Part shown: positions 36,278 through 48,165 of the stretch, in pieces
Position numbering within the stretch: position 1 is the stretch's first letter
Layout: every line of letters starts with the position of its first letter
Source of the DNA: Cercophora sp. LCS_1
Lineage: Eukaryota; Ascomycota; Sordariomycetes; Sordariales; Lasiosphaeriaceae
Direction: 5' to 3'
Assembly (NCBI GenBank): GCA_036250225.1
Contig: JAPZLL010000008.1
Coordinates: forward strand, 310,001-374,000
Length of the DNA: 64,000 nucleotides
The notes under the pieces: generated by a model
Told to the model about the DNA's origin: nothing
Databases searched by the model: none
Seen by the model: the letters and a program-made list of their open reading frames with translations, nothing else
Made by a program: the position numbers and the translations under genes

Positions 36278-37036
36278 ATGTCCACCCTCACGATCCCCCC
36301 CACCCTTCCACCCCTCCTAGAGCCTCATGTCCCTCCTCCATCCTCCTCACAATCCCAATCAAAACCCTTCCTAACCCTAACCTTCGCAACCTCCCTCGAC
36401 TCCTCCCTCTCCCTAGCCCCGGGTGTCCGCACCGCCCTCTCCGGCCCCGAATCCAAAGCAATGACGCACTACCTCCGCTCACGCCACGACGCGATCCTCA
36501 TCGGCGCGGGCACCGCCATCGCTGATGACCCCGGATTAAACTGTCGTATCGCAGGCGGATCATCACCTCGCCCGATCGTGCTTGATCCGCGTGGGAGGTG
36601 GGTATTCAGCAGGGAGAGTAAAGTTTTGCAGCTGGTTACGGAAGGGAAGGGGTTAGCGCCTTGGGTGTTTGTTGGGGAGGGGGTGGATGTTGATGAGGGG
36701 AGAAGGGGATTGTTGGAGGAGCGTGGGGGACGATATGTGCCAGTGAGGACGGAAGAAGGGAGGTTTAGGTGGAGGGATTTGTTGGACGTTTTGAAGGGGT
36801 TGGGTGTGCGGAGTGTGATGGTTGAGGGAGGTGGCGAGGTGATTAATTCGTTGTTGAGGGGGGAGGAGAGGCGAATGGTTGATTCGGTGATTGTGACGAT
36901 TGCGCCGACGTGGTTGGGGAAGGGTGGTGTGGTTGTTTCTCCGGAGCGGGATCAGGATGGGCCGGTGAGGTTGACGGAGGTGAAATGGATTCCGCTGGGG
37001 GAGGACGTGGTTGTTTGTGGGAGGATCAAGGGGTAA
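36278..37036 (+). CDS. RIB7: 2,5-diamino-6-ribosylamino-pyrimidinone 5'-phosphate reductase
   Basis: NADPH-dependent reductase of the fungal riboflavin pathway. It reduces the ribose side chain of the GTP cyclohydrolase II product before deamination. Intronless, 252 aa, close to the family length. Seen in the protein: PFLTLTFATSLDSSLS at the N terminus of the reductase fold, HYLRSRHDAILIGAGTAIADDPGLNCR (nucleotide and substrate site), PRPIVLDPRGRW, and the MVEGGGEVINSL glycine motif near the C terminus. The start AAAAATGTCC is the first ATG of the frame. A Pro/Ser-rich lead of about 30 residues precedes the fold. Codon use changes within the gene, with C-ending codons first and G/T-rich codons after about 36600. 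The frame stays intact. Confidence 0.95.
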   Translation: MSTLTIPPTLPPLLEPHVPPPSSSQSQSKPFLTLTFATSLDSSLSLAPGVRTALSGPESKAMTHYLRSRHDAILIGAGTAIADDPGLNCRIAGGSSPRPIVLDPRGRWVFSRESKVLQLVTEGKGLAPWVFVGEGVDVDEGRRGLLEERGGRYVPVRTEEGRFRWRDLLDVLKGLGVRSVMVEGGGEVINSLLRGEERRMVDSVIVTIAPTWLGKGGVVVSPERDQDGPVRLTEVKWIPLGEDVVVCGRIKG

Positions 37037-37110
37037 ATGTTGAATTTATTTTTGATGGGTGATGCATGCCACGCTATGCTATGCTTTGCTACCTATGCTA
37101 TGCAAGAGGT

Positions 37111-38888
37111 CTAGAAGCGGCCGCGCACTTTGATCTCGATCCAGCGGAATAACACGTAGCAAACAGCTGTTACAGCAAATGCCATCTCAAAGCCAATATC
37201 CCCAGTGGTCTTGGCTATGGGGCCTGTGAACCACGGGGCTGCCATCCCCGGGACGACCAATCCCATGCTGCAGATGCAAGCTCCGATGGCGGCAATCCCG
37301 GGTGGAAGCTTGCGGCCAACGTTCCAGATGGCATGGTCGAAGGTGCTGTAGTCCATCCTGCGGAACAAGACGAGCTCCACGATGAGCACCGCGTCAAAAC
37401 ACCCTGCCCAGTAGCCAATGAGAGACAGAAAGTTGGATAGACTTTCCTCCCACTCCTGAGCAGCCTTGATGGCGCAGGGGATCAAGATGGCCAGTGTGAT
37501 GGCGATGAAAATGAAGCGAGGGACCTTGGCGAAGGGCGGCAGCAACATTTGAATGTTCAGCGAGATGCTGTATGTCGTAAGAGAGACATTGCCAATGACG
37601 CTGAGTGCCAGCATGACGACGATGAATTTTCCGAAGCCTCCGGCTGGCGACATCATTTCGTCCATGACACCGCCGATGCCGGTGACTTCGTATGCCTTTT
37701 CCCAAGAGGCAACGTTGGGCACGGCACCTCCGATGGCCGCACCAAGGATCAAGAGCGGGACTGCACCGGTCAAAAGACCCATGTACATGTAAAGAAAGAC
37801 CTTAATTCTGAGCAGGCGTTAGCAGCGCTTAGATGGAAACAAGCGGGAGCAATGGAAGCAGCAAAAGGAAACTAACACATACTTGGAGACCCCGCGAGGG
37901 TTGTGGTAGACGGTGTAATCCGAAGCGCAACCGCCAAACGTAATAAAGTACCCGGCAATCAAGCAGCCATAAGATATGACCTGATAAGCCGTGGCAGGCG
38001 GTTGTTCCGCCTGAAGGTGAAGATGTTTCCCTCCACAACCAACAACAATCACAAGAGAGATGAGATTTGGAATCCAGGTCCAGCGCTCAAAGAAATGAAC
38101 CGCCTTGAATCCCAGAAGAGATACGACGAACGACACAATACAAACGATGACGATGCCAACACTAACGGCAACTCGGTCAGGGTTGAGTGCTGCGATTGTC
38201 TGTCCGCCGACCATTGCCGAGGCAAGACAGAAGCCTGTCATGGTGGCAGCGTTGAACAAGAGGGGAACCATGACAAAGTATTTCCTGTCGAGTTGCTTAG
38301 CACCGGCTCTGGTCTGTCTAGGCGATACCCTCGGCGAGAAAGAACTCACCCAAACGAGTATCTTGCCTGGACTAGCTGTCTCAAGCCAGTTTCCATCCCA
38401 CCAATGCCCATGAACGCAGGCGGAATGCATGTGAGCAGAGCAAAAAACAAGATGGTAAGAGCTGAATCACGGAGACTCATGCCATAGACATATGTCGCAA
38501 GGAGACCGGTTGGAATGCTGGATGGATCAGAAAAATTGACAAATACGGGGTGTACCGTGATGACTCACGGGAGAAGGTTGAGAAGACTGGCAAAGAAGAC
38601 GGTGAAGAGATTGTTGTACTGAGTTACGGTACGCTGTTCGAGAGGAACAGGCTTGATGCCGTTCTCCTCGACACCGGCGTCGAGAAGTCTCTGGTACCAT
38701 TTTGGGTGCTTCTCGGGATGTACTTCGTAAACCTCACCGTCCTTGACGCTAAGTCGGGATATAAAGCCACTCCCAAAGAACGACTTGCTCCGAACATCCT
38801 GGACTGCTGTTTTTCTTTCGTAAAAGTCCTGTTTTTCAACATCAAGGGCACTGTCCCCCATGTTAGGGGCAGCACTTGGAAGAGACAT
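37111..38888 (-). CDS. Purine-cytosine permease (NCS1 family, Fcy2-like)
   Basis: Plasma-membrane proton symporter for cytosine and purines. Model complement(join(37111..37807, 37883..38284, 38350..38517, 38569..38888)), 528 aa. Exon 1 has the cytosolic N terminus with RRTVTQYNNLFTVFFASLLNL-type sequence entering TM1. Exon 2 has PIPTGLLATYVYGMSLRDSA and the PPAFMGIGGMETGLRQLVQARYSFG block typical of the family. Exon 3 has LNPDRVAVSVGIVIVCIVSF and GGCASDYTVYHNPRGVSK. Exon 4 has the remaining membrane spans and ends KVRGRF. All introns (GTGAGT, GTGAGT, GTATGT donors) keep phase. The end lies 74 bp from the RIB7 stop (convergent). Confidence 0.93.
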
Positions 38889-40566
38889 AACGCTATGGGG
38901 AGAGCAATACCTTGGCGTCAAGAAAAAAAATCCGAACCATTGAGACTGGGTGTCTCTTTAGTAAGGTTGGAGGGTAGCAAGGATGTTACTAAACAAGAGG
39001 TGTGGGGAAGCGGCGAGAGTTGGCCACCCATGCTCCCGAAGTCCCAGGTTCGAGCAAACTTCTCGCTCCGCCTCAAGCCGAGGAGATGGTAGAACTGGGA
39101 TACCAGGCTGTCACCGCCAAGGACCTGGTTTGAAGATCCATGACATCCCGAGCTTGTGCTCATGCATCCTCGCCAAGGAGGCTTTTCTTGCCGCGATCAA
39201 GGTGGACGATTGGATTGCGAGAGGGGCTGGAACCAGCCGCTGCATCGGCGTTCCGACTAAATGTCTCGGTAGAAGTAGATTCGAGGTGAAACTATGTCGT
39301 GCAACCTTCTTGCCTTCTGTGCTGCACGAGGGACAGATGACAGGGTTGGCGGTGGAGCTAACGATTACTGCGCGGGGCTTGTGGTGGTGGAACTGTTATG
39401 TATGATGTTTCCACCGGTAGGCGGGAATTCGGCATTCGTCCCTCAAATATGCATCAAAAACAGTTGGAAACCCAATGATATTTGCGGAGGCCACTGAGGC
39501 GGCTCGTGAGGTCGACCCAGGTTGGCGGAACCATACTGACTCCTGCGCCTAAACAGGGCTACGGTCGGTATGTCAAGGAAGCTCGACTGGTGGGTGCCCG
39601 CGCAGCTGATGACCTTATTCTGTGGGGGCTGGGATAGGGAAGTTTCTTTTCCATTTACCGAGACTGCCGCGTTTGCTTGCTGCACGTCACCGCAAGGGGC
39701 TGACAGCCGTTCCGGGGGGTAAACCATCGATTAGATAGGTGGGGGTGAGATGGATCTTGTGTGACTTCAGATGAGAGATCGAGGACCTGAAGAGATTGCG
39801 CTCAGACTTGCTCGGGATCCAAGGACAGGGTGTGCGGAGGAAAAGGTCCCTGGCATGCAAAGTGGCCTAGCCTTTGAGAGGGAAGCAGCGGCTCTTGCTT
39901 ATTGACCGCCGTTGTATTGGTCACCAGGGCTGAGCGAACATGCAATGCAAGAAACAATCGTGCCAAACCCATCACACCGCCTTGACAAGATATACATGTA
40001 TGTCTCGGGATCGACAGATTGGGTATATCGCAAGCTGGAATCAATGATCCAAGTGCCGAGAAGCCTCGAAGAGACCAAAGACAAAGGGCAGACAAGCTTC
40101 TCGGCCTAGCTTGATAAGCATGCGCACCAAGACCAAGACAAACCCCAGTCCCATGAATGAGAGTCCAACCTTCTAGTCTGCATCTCACTCCTCTCATCAT
40201 CCTCATGGTATGTGGGAAAGAATGTGGTCTTGAAGAGACTCTTGTTGAAGTAGGGTTAGGGTTCCGCGCCTGTCCAACTTCAAACTTCCACAAAATGGTC
40301 GTGTTCGAAGCCGTGTGGCTGAGGCGGGGTGCCCAAATGAAACCTTGTCCTTGGACATCGCCCTGGAACCCCACCATCTGTCGCGGGTAGCTGTCACCTC
40401 CGCGTTTCGCAGTCGGCAACACTTCGAGCTTGCTTTACTCTGTCCTTCAAATTCTCGTCCTCGGTACCCGGGTACGTAATACCGTTTGCAGGCCCCGGCA
40501 TATCGCAAGTCACAGCAGCACCACGTTCTGGACGGCGCGGGCACTCCTCGGCCCCATTCCGTCACC
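38889..40566. other. Divergent intergenic region
   Basis: 1.7 kb between the permease (-) and Sec1 (+). No coding frame or repeat that I can support. Confidence 0.5.
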
Positions 40567-42990
40567 ATGGACAACGGTCCCTCCATTGTCAGAGAACACC
40601 AAAACCGTATGTGTTGCGCCCTATTTAGAAATCCTGAAGACGCGCCTTCTAACCTCTTGCGCAGTCATCGTCGACACCATCAGGGGCATCACTCGAGGAG
40701 ACGTGAGTCGGACACCCGTTATGGCTGGCTGGCGCAACCTGTGCTAACAAACCCCTGAATTGTAGTGGAAGGTCCTCGTCATCGACGAAACAACAAAAAC
40801 CATCATCGACAACACGGTCAAAGAAGATGACATCCTCAACCAGAACATTGCAAACATCGAGAAGATTGAGGACAAGAGGGAGCCTAATCCGACGATGGAC
40901 GCAATTTACCTTCTCTCGCCCCAACCTCACATCGTCGATTGCCTCTTAAGCGACTTTGACCGAAGGCGATATAGGTCGGGCTATCTTGTCTGGACAGGGG
41001 AACTGAACAGGACTCAGGAGGGTCGGTTGCAGCAATATCGAACTCAAATAGCAGGTAGGGCCCCCCAATTCTCCCCGATACTCATGAATACTCACGCAAC
41101 GGCACGTAGGGTTCACTGTCTTGCCCCTCGATTATTTCCCCCGAGAGTCGCACCTGATCACATTTAGAGACCCATGGAGCTTTCCTATTCTCTACCACCC
41201 GCAATGCAACGACATTGTGGCTGAACATATGAAGTCTCTAGCTCGCAAGGTGAGAACCACGGTCAACCCGGAGAATGATCGTTGAAACTTATCCCTGATC
41301 ATAGGTTGCCGCTGTGTGCATAACTCTTGGAGAGTTCCCAAAGATTCGCTACTACAAGCCCAGCCAACCTCTTCATGAAGCGAGCGTCTTATCCTACCAT
41401 TTGGCCCGTTTTGTTCAACAGGAGCTCGAGCGTCACGCTGAGATGGACAGAAACTTCCCCCCACAGACTTCACGACCACAAGGAGTATTGCTTGTTACCG
41501 ACAGATCGATGGATTTGATGGCACCGCTTGTTCACGAGTTCACCTATCAGGCAATGGCCCACGATCTGCTTCCGCTAAAGGAACTCCCCAAAGTCACGTT
41601 TCACATGACCATCAACGAGGGCACTGCCGCGGCTGAGGAGAAGGATATGGAAATCGTGGAAACCGACAAGGTCTGGGTCGAAAATCGGCATCGTCACATG
41701 AAGGATACCATCGACAAACTCATGGGCGACTTCAACAAGTTTATTGCCCAAAATCCCAATTTCACCGACCAGAGCGACGACAACGCACCGAGCCTGAATG
41801 CCATAAGAGACATGTTGGCCGGCCTCCCGCAGTTCCAACAGATGAAAGAAGCATACTCGTTGCATTTGACGATGGCGCAGGATGCGATGAACGTTTTCCA
41901 ACGCCACAAACTCCCCGATATTGCTTCAATTGAGCAAACTATGGCAACCGGTTTGGATGAGGACTTTAAAAAGCCCAAGAACGTTTTAGACCAAGTTGTC
42001 CGGATGCTGGACGATGAAGCAATCACCAAGGAGGACAGAATGCGGCTGATTACACTCTACATCCTGTACCGCGACGGCCTGATCGAGGAGGATGTTAAGC
42101 GTCTTCTTGCCCACGCATCTCTCCCTCCGCAAGAGTTCGAAACTGTTGCCAACCTTGGATTGCTCGGCGCTCAGGCAACTCGCCCGCTCAAGGGCTTCCG
42201 ACAGCCCCCACCCCCTCTGTTTCCCCTCAATACCAAAAACCTGGCGCAAAGCGAAGAGTACGCTCTCTCTCGTTTCGAGCCAGCCGTCAAGAACATACTA
42301 GAAAGTGTATGCAATGGCACCCTCGACCCAGCCATCTTTCCATATACCGTTGAACCCGATGATCCCAACCAGGACCAAGTTGTTCAGACCTCACTACGTT
42401 CAGCCGCGCCAAGATGGGCGTCAGCCAACCGCCGACAAGTGGAGAATCGTCAACGCATCATTGTTTTTGTGGCTGGTGGTGCCACGTACTCGGAGGCGCG
42501 CACGTGTTACGAAGTGTCGGAAAAGCTTAATAGGGATGTGTTTTTGGTTACAAGCCACATGCTCAAGCCGGGCTTCTTCCTTCGTCAGGTCAAGGAGTTG
42601 ACAACGGACAGGAGGAGGCTCGACTTACCGGTGGACCGGCCGAAACCACGAGCGCCAGCCCATCTATTCGAGAGACCTGCACCTCCACCGCAGCAAAGAC
42701 CTGCTGGAGCGCCTCCACCGCAGATGGGCGGTAGACCCGTCGGAGGGGCGGGCGCGGCCCCTGTGAGACCACCGACAAAAGCATTAGGAGCGATGACGCT
42801 GAGTAGCAGCGGTGGGGGTCGTGAGGGGTCGGCATATTCGGCGTCCTCAAGTCAAGTATCACAGGCGAGCAGCGCGCAGGAAGAGTGGCCGTCAAGCTCG
42901 GTTGGCGGATCAGATCCAGGAAGTGGGAGGCATAAGCTGACAAAAGACAAGGACAAGAAGAAGAGAAACATTTTTGGGTTGAAGAAGTAA
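40567..42990 (+). CDS. SEC1: Sec1/Munc18-family vesicle fusion regulator
   Basis: Binds syntaxin-type SNARE complexes and acts in exocytosis at the plasma membrane. Model join(40567..40606, 40665..40702, 40766..41054, 41110..41249, 41305..42990), 730 aa. The two tiny first exons encode MDNGPSIVREHQN and LIVDTIRGITRGD; the next opens WKVLVIDETTKTII. Typical SM-protein blocks are MDAIYLLSPQPHIVDCLLSD, the DYFPRESHLITFRDPWSFP segment, RPQGVLLVTDRSMDLMAPLV and IIVFVAGGATYSEARTCYE. The last about 120 residues are Pro/Gly/Ser-rich and end in a basic KDKDKKKRNIFGLKK, a fungal extension that could contact membrane. The Sec1 paralogue is favoured over Vps45/Sly1/Vps33 by the tail and motifs, but I could not align them. 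Confidence 0.92.
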
Positions 42991-43446
42991 TTGTATATTG
43001 AAGCAGGTGAGGCATAGAGGGGGTGCACAAGGCTTGGGAACCCCTAATCTGGATCACACAGAGGCTGGTTGAATCTTGTCAGGCATTTTGTTGGGTTGGG
43101 AGAAAGCAAGGCGTTTGGGTGCATCTTGCTGGGTGATTGGCATCGCTTTTAAGATTACTGTAGAAAACCATGCATTGTGTCTTGCTGGAGTCTCGCAGTT
43201 TGTGAATTAGTGGCCTTTGGCAACGGCCAAGGTCGTTGTCAGCTATGTCATCGCTCCAAAGAATAGGGGCTAATAATGCCAAGATCTGATAAGGCGCACT
43301 TCAAGAGCTTATCATGGATAAGAAAAGCGGTGTAATGTGGCAGAATGGCGCTGAAGCCGAATTTCTTGGGTCCCGCCATCGCATCACAACAATTTTTGAA
43401 GGTTCGAGGTTCCCACTTTTGGGAGCCAAGGAGAAGAAAATCGACA
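42991..43446. other. SEC1 3' UTR and URB1 promoter
   Basis: The 456-bp spacer between same-strand genes. No element recognised. Confidence 0.5.
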
Positions 43447-46400
43447 ATGGGAAAACGTGTTTCCCGCAGCGGTGACCCCGGGCTTGTCTCGAGGAAGCGC
43501 CAAAAAGTCGTCCATGAAGCGCCAACGTCAGAAGAAGTCCACACCAGCCGCCAATTGCGCGCCCTTCTGACTTTTACTCAGGATGTTGCGCGCACAAGAC
43601 ATGGTAAGACTGATCGGTTTTTTGAAGGCGCTATTTTGAGATTTGACTGACGTGGTGGTGTAGGGCTTCAATCATTAAAGATATTTCTCGAAGCGGCGCT
43701 CGAGGCGGAGAATCCGAGCGCGACAGACCATGCTGCGATCCTGGGCGACTACTTGCAATCGATGAAGCCCCGCGGGGGCTACGAAGCCGCCGAAGATGAC
43801 GAGCATCACATATACCTGTCTGACGTTATGCAAACGTGGAGCTACGCCAGCCAAACCAACAATGACGGCCTCATGTCCGCCGTCCCCGTCGCGATCGCCC
43901 TCCTTCTCAAGTATCTGTCGCGCTCGCTCGAGATGGTCCCCTTCGGACTGGGGATTTGCAGGACACTGCTTCAGAAGCAGCAGCTAGAGTTGATATCACG
44001 AAATCTGTCGACGGATAAGGGGAAGGCCTTCATTATCTCGCCGACGCTGCGCATGCTGAGAGAAGCCTTGTCGTTTGACGGAGGGGCAATAGCGAAACCC
44101 CTTTTCCGCACCAGGGCTTCGACCTTTAAGTCGCTTGCGCGCAATATGGGGATTGTACATATTGGAGACGAGGCAGAGGATGAGAAACGGCCATCCACCC
44201 GGTCGACCGCCATCCTGTTCTTCTTGAGCGCTATTAAGTTCTTGCACCCCGAGGCTAAGAAAGAGCTCATATCACAAAGGGACATCGTGGCCGCTTTGAC
44301 GAGGGATATCAAGCAGGACCCGCCATATCTGGTGCGGGAGTTGCTAAGTAAATTGAAGGAATGCGTCTTGATGGACGACAAGGTGCCCAGGGAAGCAAAA
44401 GGAAATCTGCTCCATGTCTCGACGCTTGTCAGGATCTCGGCGCTTTATCAAGTCCGCCAAAGCGAGGAGGATACCGCGCCTTCTGTTGCTGATGCCGCTC
44501 ATGACTTCCTTATGGCCGCGTGCACAAACCCGGCATGTGGTGTGCTGAGACAGGACTCTGGGCTTTATCCCCGAGACGTGGACCTCGATGCGGTCATCTC
44601 TACGGCCGAGCTTGAGGAGCTGGGACTGGAGGCGATAACTTGGATGAACAAGTACAAGAGTGAAGTTCCGGTCCGCAATTACACCCTCGCCAACTTCTTG
44701 CCCAATCTTCGCCCCTGGGCAAGTGTCAAGCAGAGCGATCTGGTCACGGCCATCTTCAAGGTAGCCCCCGAGCTCGTCGCTCACTACTTTCTGGACAACA
44801 AATCCTTCACATTCGAGCCAAAACTGTCAGCGACATGGATTGGCTACGCCGCGTTCCTCTTCAAGGCGGTGACCCTGCCGATTCCCGAACATTTTTCACG
44901 ATCATCCGGCTTTCCTCAACTACCACCTCCGACCACCATCGTCATCGACAACATCCTGCCCCTTCCGCTCACACAAAAAGCACTCCTCCGATGCCTGGCG
45001 AGCAAGTCAAACATGATATCGTTCTTCGCCACCCGCATCTTGGTCGTGGCCATTGAAAAGCTGGACACGGCCATCAAGATGCATCAAGACACATCACACG
45101 CGAACCCAGGGCCTTGGCAAGAAGCGGCGCGCAGACTGATAGACGAGTTCTGCCAGAGGAGTCCGGGAATCAAGGACATGATCAACTCTTTCCGCTCAAT
45201 ACCCGAGGCAGATCTTCTGCACCGCGAAGCCGCAAGCAGGTTGCTGCGGCTTTGCTACGAGGTTCTACCCCAAGTAGCGCTTCTGGCGAAGTTTGATGTC
45301 TCTCCTTTTCTGGAAACATCACTCGGAAGGTTATCGAAGAATGAGCTGGATGACCCGAAGGATTTTGCGCTCTGTTTGAAGGAGCTCGAGAACCTGCTCG
45401 CGATTGCTGGGTATTCCCCTGGCATGCGGTGGTTTTCGGCATCAGATGCGCTAACCTTGTCACCATTCACAATGCTGCTCAAGGTGTGTGTTGATGCGCC
45501 GAGCGGAGTCACGTTGGGTGGGATACAAAAAGTGCTGGACTTCGTGGCGGCTGAACAACAGCTCGTGTCGGAACAAAAAGACCACCCTGGGCTATTGGTT
45601 TTACTGGAGACGCTACAGACCCTCAAAGAGTCATATGCGCGACTTGTATGGCCGTTCCTGGACAACTGCCTGACGCGGTGCGCTACAGCGCCAATTAAGT
45701 ACCTCGAAGCAATGCACGATATGGCAGAGGAGATCGGGCTAGGAGACGCAGAGGTTGTTGTCAGCCCGCTGGTAATGACCATCTTGGAACAGCTGCCATT
45801 TGCCGTGAACTCCGGCGACAAGGATGTCCTCGGCGCACTGGGCAAATCCCTACCTAAATTCTTTGGCTACTTGTTGGCCGCTGGCGAGAGCAAACCCCTT
45901 CTGGAAGCGGTATACACCAAGATTGCAGCCATATTCAAGGGCTCGCCAGCAAAACTCGCCCACAAACGGATACCCGACGACCTCGAGTTCAAACAAAACA
46001 CCTGGCCACCAAGCGGCAAGCCCTCAACAAAACCAACCAACAGCACATCCACTAGCAACAAAGCCATATCCTCCGAGCGAGAAATATCCGCCGAAGAGCT
46101 CGAGTCCCTCCTCGCCCTCCCCGACACCCTAACAGCAGATAACTCGGCCCTAACAAAATGGGCCTCCAAAACGGCCGACGAGCTCATCGACGAAGGATAC
46201 GCCGCCTCCCTAATCAAGCTCCTCACCTCCGAACACGCCAGCATCAGGAAGGAAGCCCTAGTCAGCATCCTCAAAGCCGCAGCCAAGATCCGCGAGTCGG
46301 AGCACGAAGAAAAGGAGCAAATATGGCTCCTTCTCTCCGAGCTCGCCGAAACAGCCAGATCAGACGGCCACATCGACGCCGGCCCACTCTCCAGCCCTGT

Positions 46401-46938
46401 CGTGGCATTCGCCTGCCACGCTCTCAACGTCCTGCGTGACCCGCTGCACAGTCTCTACCCCAAGATCAACCAGTTCCTCGCCCGGGGACCAATCTGGAAC
46501 CTAGACCGTCTGCCGCTGGTGGATGAAATCCTACTAGAGGAGCCAGCCGTCGGAGACTCGTACTATGCGCAGCTGAATTGGCTGTTGGGGTATCTCATTG
46601 ACGGGTTACGGACGGAGAAGGATCTGGAGCTGTTCCGCAAGAGGAGAGCAAAAGGCCCTGTACTGGAGAGGATACTCGCGTTGGGAGGGAATCCGTACAT
46701 GAGAGTCCCGCTGAGGACGCAGGTGTTGAGACTTCTGTACAGAATTACAAGTATCGAGGGGGGGAGTACAACGTTGACGACGCGGTTCGGGGTGATGAAC
46801 TGGCTTGAGGCGATGGAGGGGAAAGGAGATGAGGAGATGGCGAGGCTGTATAGGGGTGTAAAGAAGAGGGTTTGGGAGACGTGTGACCAGCAGAGGGTTG
46901 AGACGTGGAGCAGAGGCGGCGTTAAGACACTGTGTTGA
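43447..46938 (+). CDS. URB1: Nucleolar ribosome-biogenesis protein Urb1/Npa1
   Basis: Large helical-repeat protein of the earliest pre-60S particle (Npa1 complex, snoRNP-dependent folding of 25S rRNA). Model join(43447..43603, 43664..46938), 1143 aa. Exon 1 carries a basic nucleolar-type head (MGKRVSRSGDPGLVSRKRQK) and TSRQLRALLTFTQDVARTRH; exon 2 continues GLQSLKIFLEAALEAENP. The recognisable Npa1 block includes LSFDGGAIAKPLFRTRASTF and SNMISFFATRILVVAIEKL. The C terminus ends in NWLEAM... plus a charged tail. It is shorter than yeast Urb1 (about 1760 aa), as in other filamentous ascomycetes. The single intron is 60 nt (GTAAGA...GTGTAG). Confidence 0.88.
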
Positions 46939-46984
46939 GGGCAAAAGATGAGGCCTCTCTATTAATCATGTAGGCCTCCAAATT

Positions 46985-47700
46985 TATGTTGATGCCTCCC
47001 CGAAAATAACCGTGCCATAACCAAAATTTAAACCGCATCCAAGAAACGCCTGATGCCGAAACCAAAAACGAAACGTAATCCAAAAATTAACCGATGCCTC
47101 AAGCCAAAACGAAATGCGTCCAAAAAAAAACAAAAACAAAAAAACGCCTCCGGTAAATATTCGCATGCCATTACCCCCGTTGGTCAACCCCAGGATTTCC
47201 CTGGTTGGCCCCAGGATTGTTCTTCAATGCCTTTCCGGCAATATAATTCGCGTGCGCGGCAATCAAAACGGCAAGACCGCCAAGTACCCATTCCCCAACC
47301 GTCGCTGACATCGTCCATGATGAGGTTTTTAAGCCATGAAAATGGCATTTAATGCCTCCAAGATTTTATTGGAGGTCTCCGCCGAAAAAACTGGTGCCGT
47401 TGGCGTTGCTCCCAACGCCGAATGCTCTGCCTCAAGGGCCGAGAAGTTTGCCGCAAGGGCCAAAAACTGTGCCTCGAAGGCATTGATGGCGGCAGAGAGG
47501 GCCTCCGCACAGCTAGAGGACGCATTACCGATAATTATATTGGCATCGGCGAACTAAGACGATGCCTTATCGGCAATTGCTGCTGCCACCGAAGCGGCTG
47601 TGGCGACAGCCTCGCAGGCTGTCTCGAGGCAATGGCATGCCACAGTCCGGGCCGCGACTTGCATTGTGAAACTGCTGACAGGCGTTAATAAATAATCCAA
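46985..47700. repeat. Degenerate short-motif repeat block A
   Basis: Words such as AATGCCTCCAA, AATGCGTCCAA, AACGCCTCCGG and GATGCCTTATCGGC recur every roughly 25-60 bases in both orientations (GGCATTGCC type), among A-rich spacers. From 47336 the plus strand reads an Ala-rich chain (NASKILLEVSAEK, then AEKFAARAKNCASKALMAAE). That frame continues with the same character past a TAA at 47555 (DDALSAIAAATEAAVATASQ). It may be a decayed repeat-encoded protein or a non-coding satellite. Confidence 0.55.
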
Positions 47701-47756
47701 AGGCGTTGCCATATATCGAAAGGCGTTGCCAAATACTGAAACGCATTAGAAAGAAA

Positions 47757-48165
47757 GGTGTTTCTTATAATTGGTTCGGTGACGAAGGTCGCCGAAGAGA
47801 GTATCGAAAACTGCAAATGCCTTGTCAGATAATCCAAAGGCACACCGGTAAATAAAAGGGCATTGCCGAATTGCTGGGACGCATGCGGAAGATAGAAAAG
47901 GGGTTTCGTAAAACAATTTGGTGGAGGGCCACCGGAGGATGTCGAAACTAATGAACGAACGCCTTGTCAGATATTCTGGAGGTGTGCCGAATCTCGAAAT
48001 AGGGGTTTGTTTACATAGAGACTTGGCGGCGAAGGCCACCGGAAGCGAGAATCTGACTGAAACACACAATGTTAGAGGACAGGCTAGGCCTTGCAGAAAA
48101 GGCAAACTTACAAAAGTACTGGCGGCGAGGGCCACCAAAGACGAAGAAGTACTAATGTATAGTTA
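47757..48165. repeat. Diverged tandem repeat block B, 3-4 units
   Basis: Unit starts lie near 47757, 47896, 48000 and 48112. Each begins with a G(G)TTT(C) word, then a core like GGCGGCGAAGGCCACCGGA (versions at about 47780, 47920, 48024 and 48119). Two units next share GCCTTGTCAGATA (47818-47830 and 47962-47974). Units differ by substitutions and indels, so duplication is old. A 130-aa minus-strand frame (47746-48138) spans the units but has no known motif. Confidence 0.7.

Noticed and set aside
36370..36382. Telomere-like CCTAACCCTAACC word
   Set aside because: Only two units, and it encodes Leu-Thr-Leu-Thr inside RIB7, so it is not an interstitial telomere.
32525..38888. Possible metabolic cluster of monooxygenase, RIB7 and permease
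   Set aside because: The three genes have unrelated, independent roles and no backbone synthase is present. Proximity alone is not evidence of a cluster.
47746..48138. 130-aa minus-strand frame across repeat block B
   Set aside because: No known motif and no splice or start context. Openness can follow from the repeat units having lengths that keep phase. Kept only as a repeat observation.
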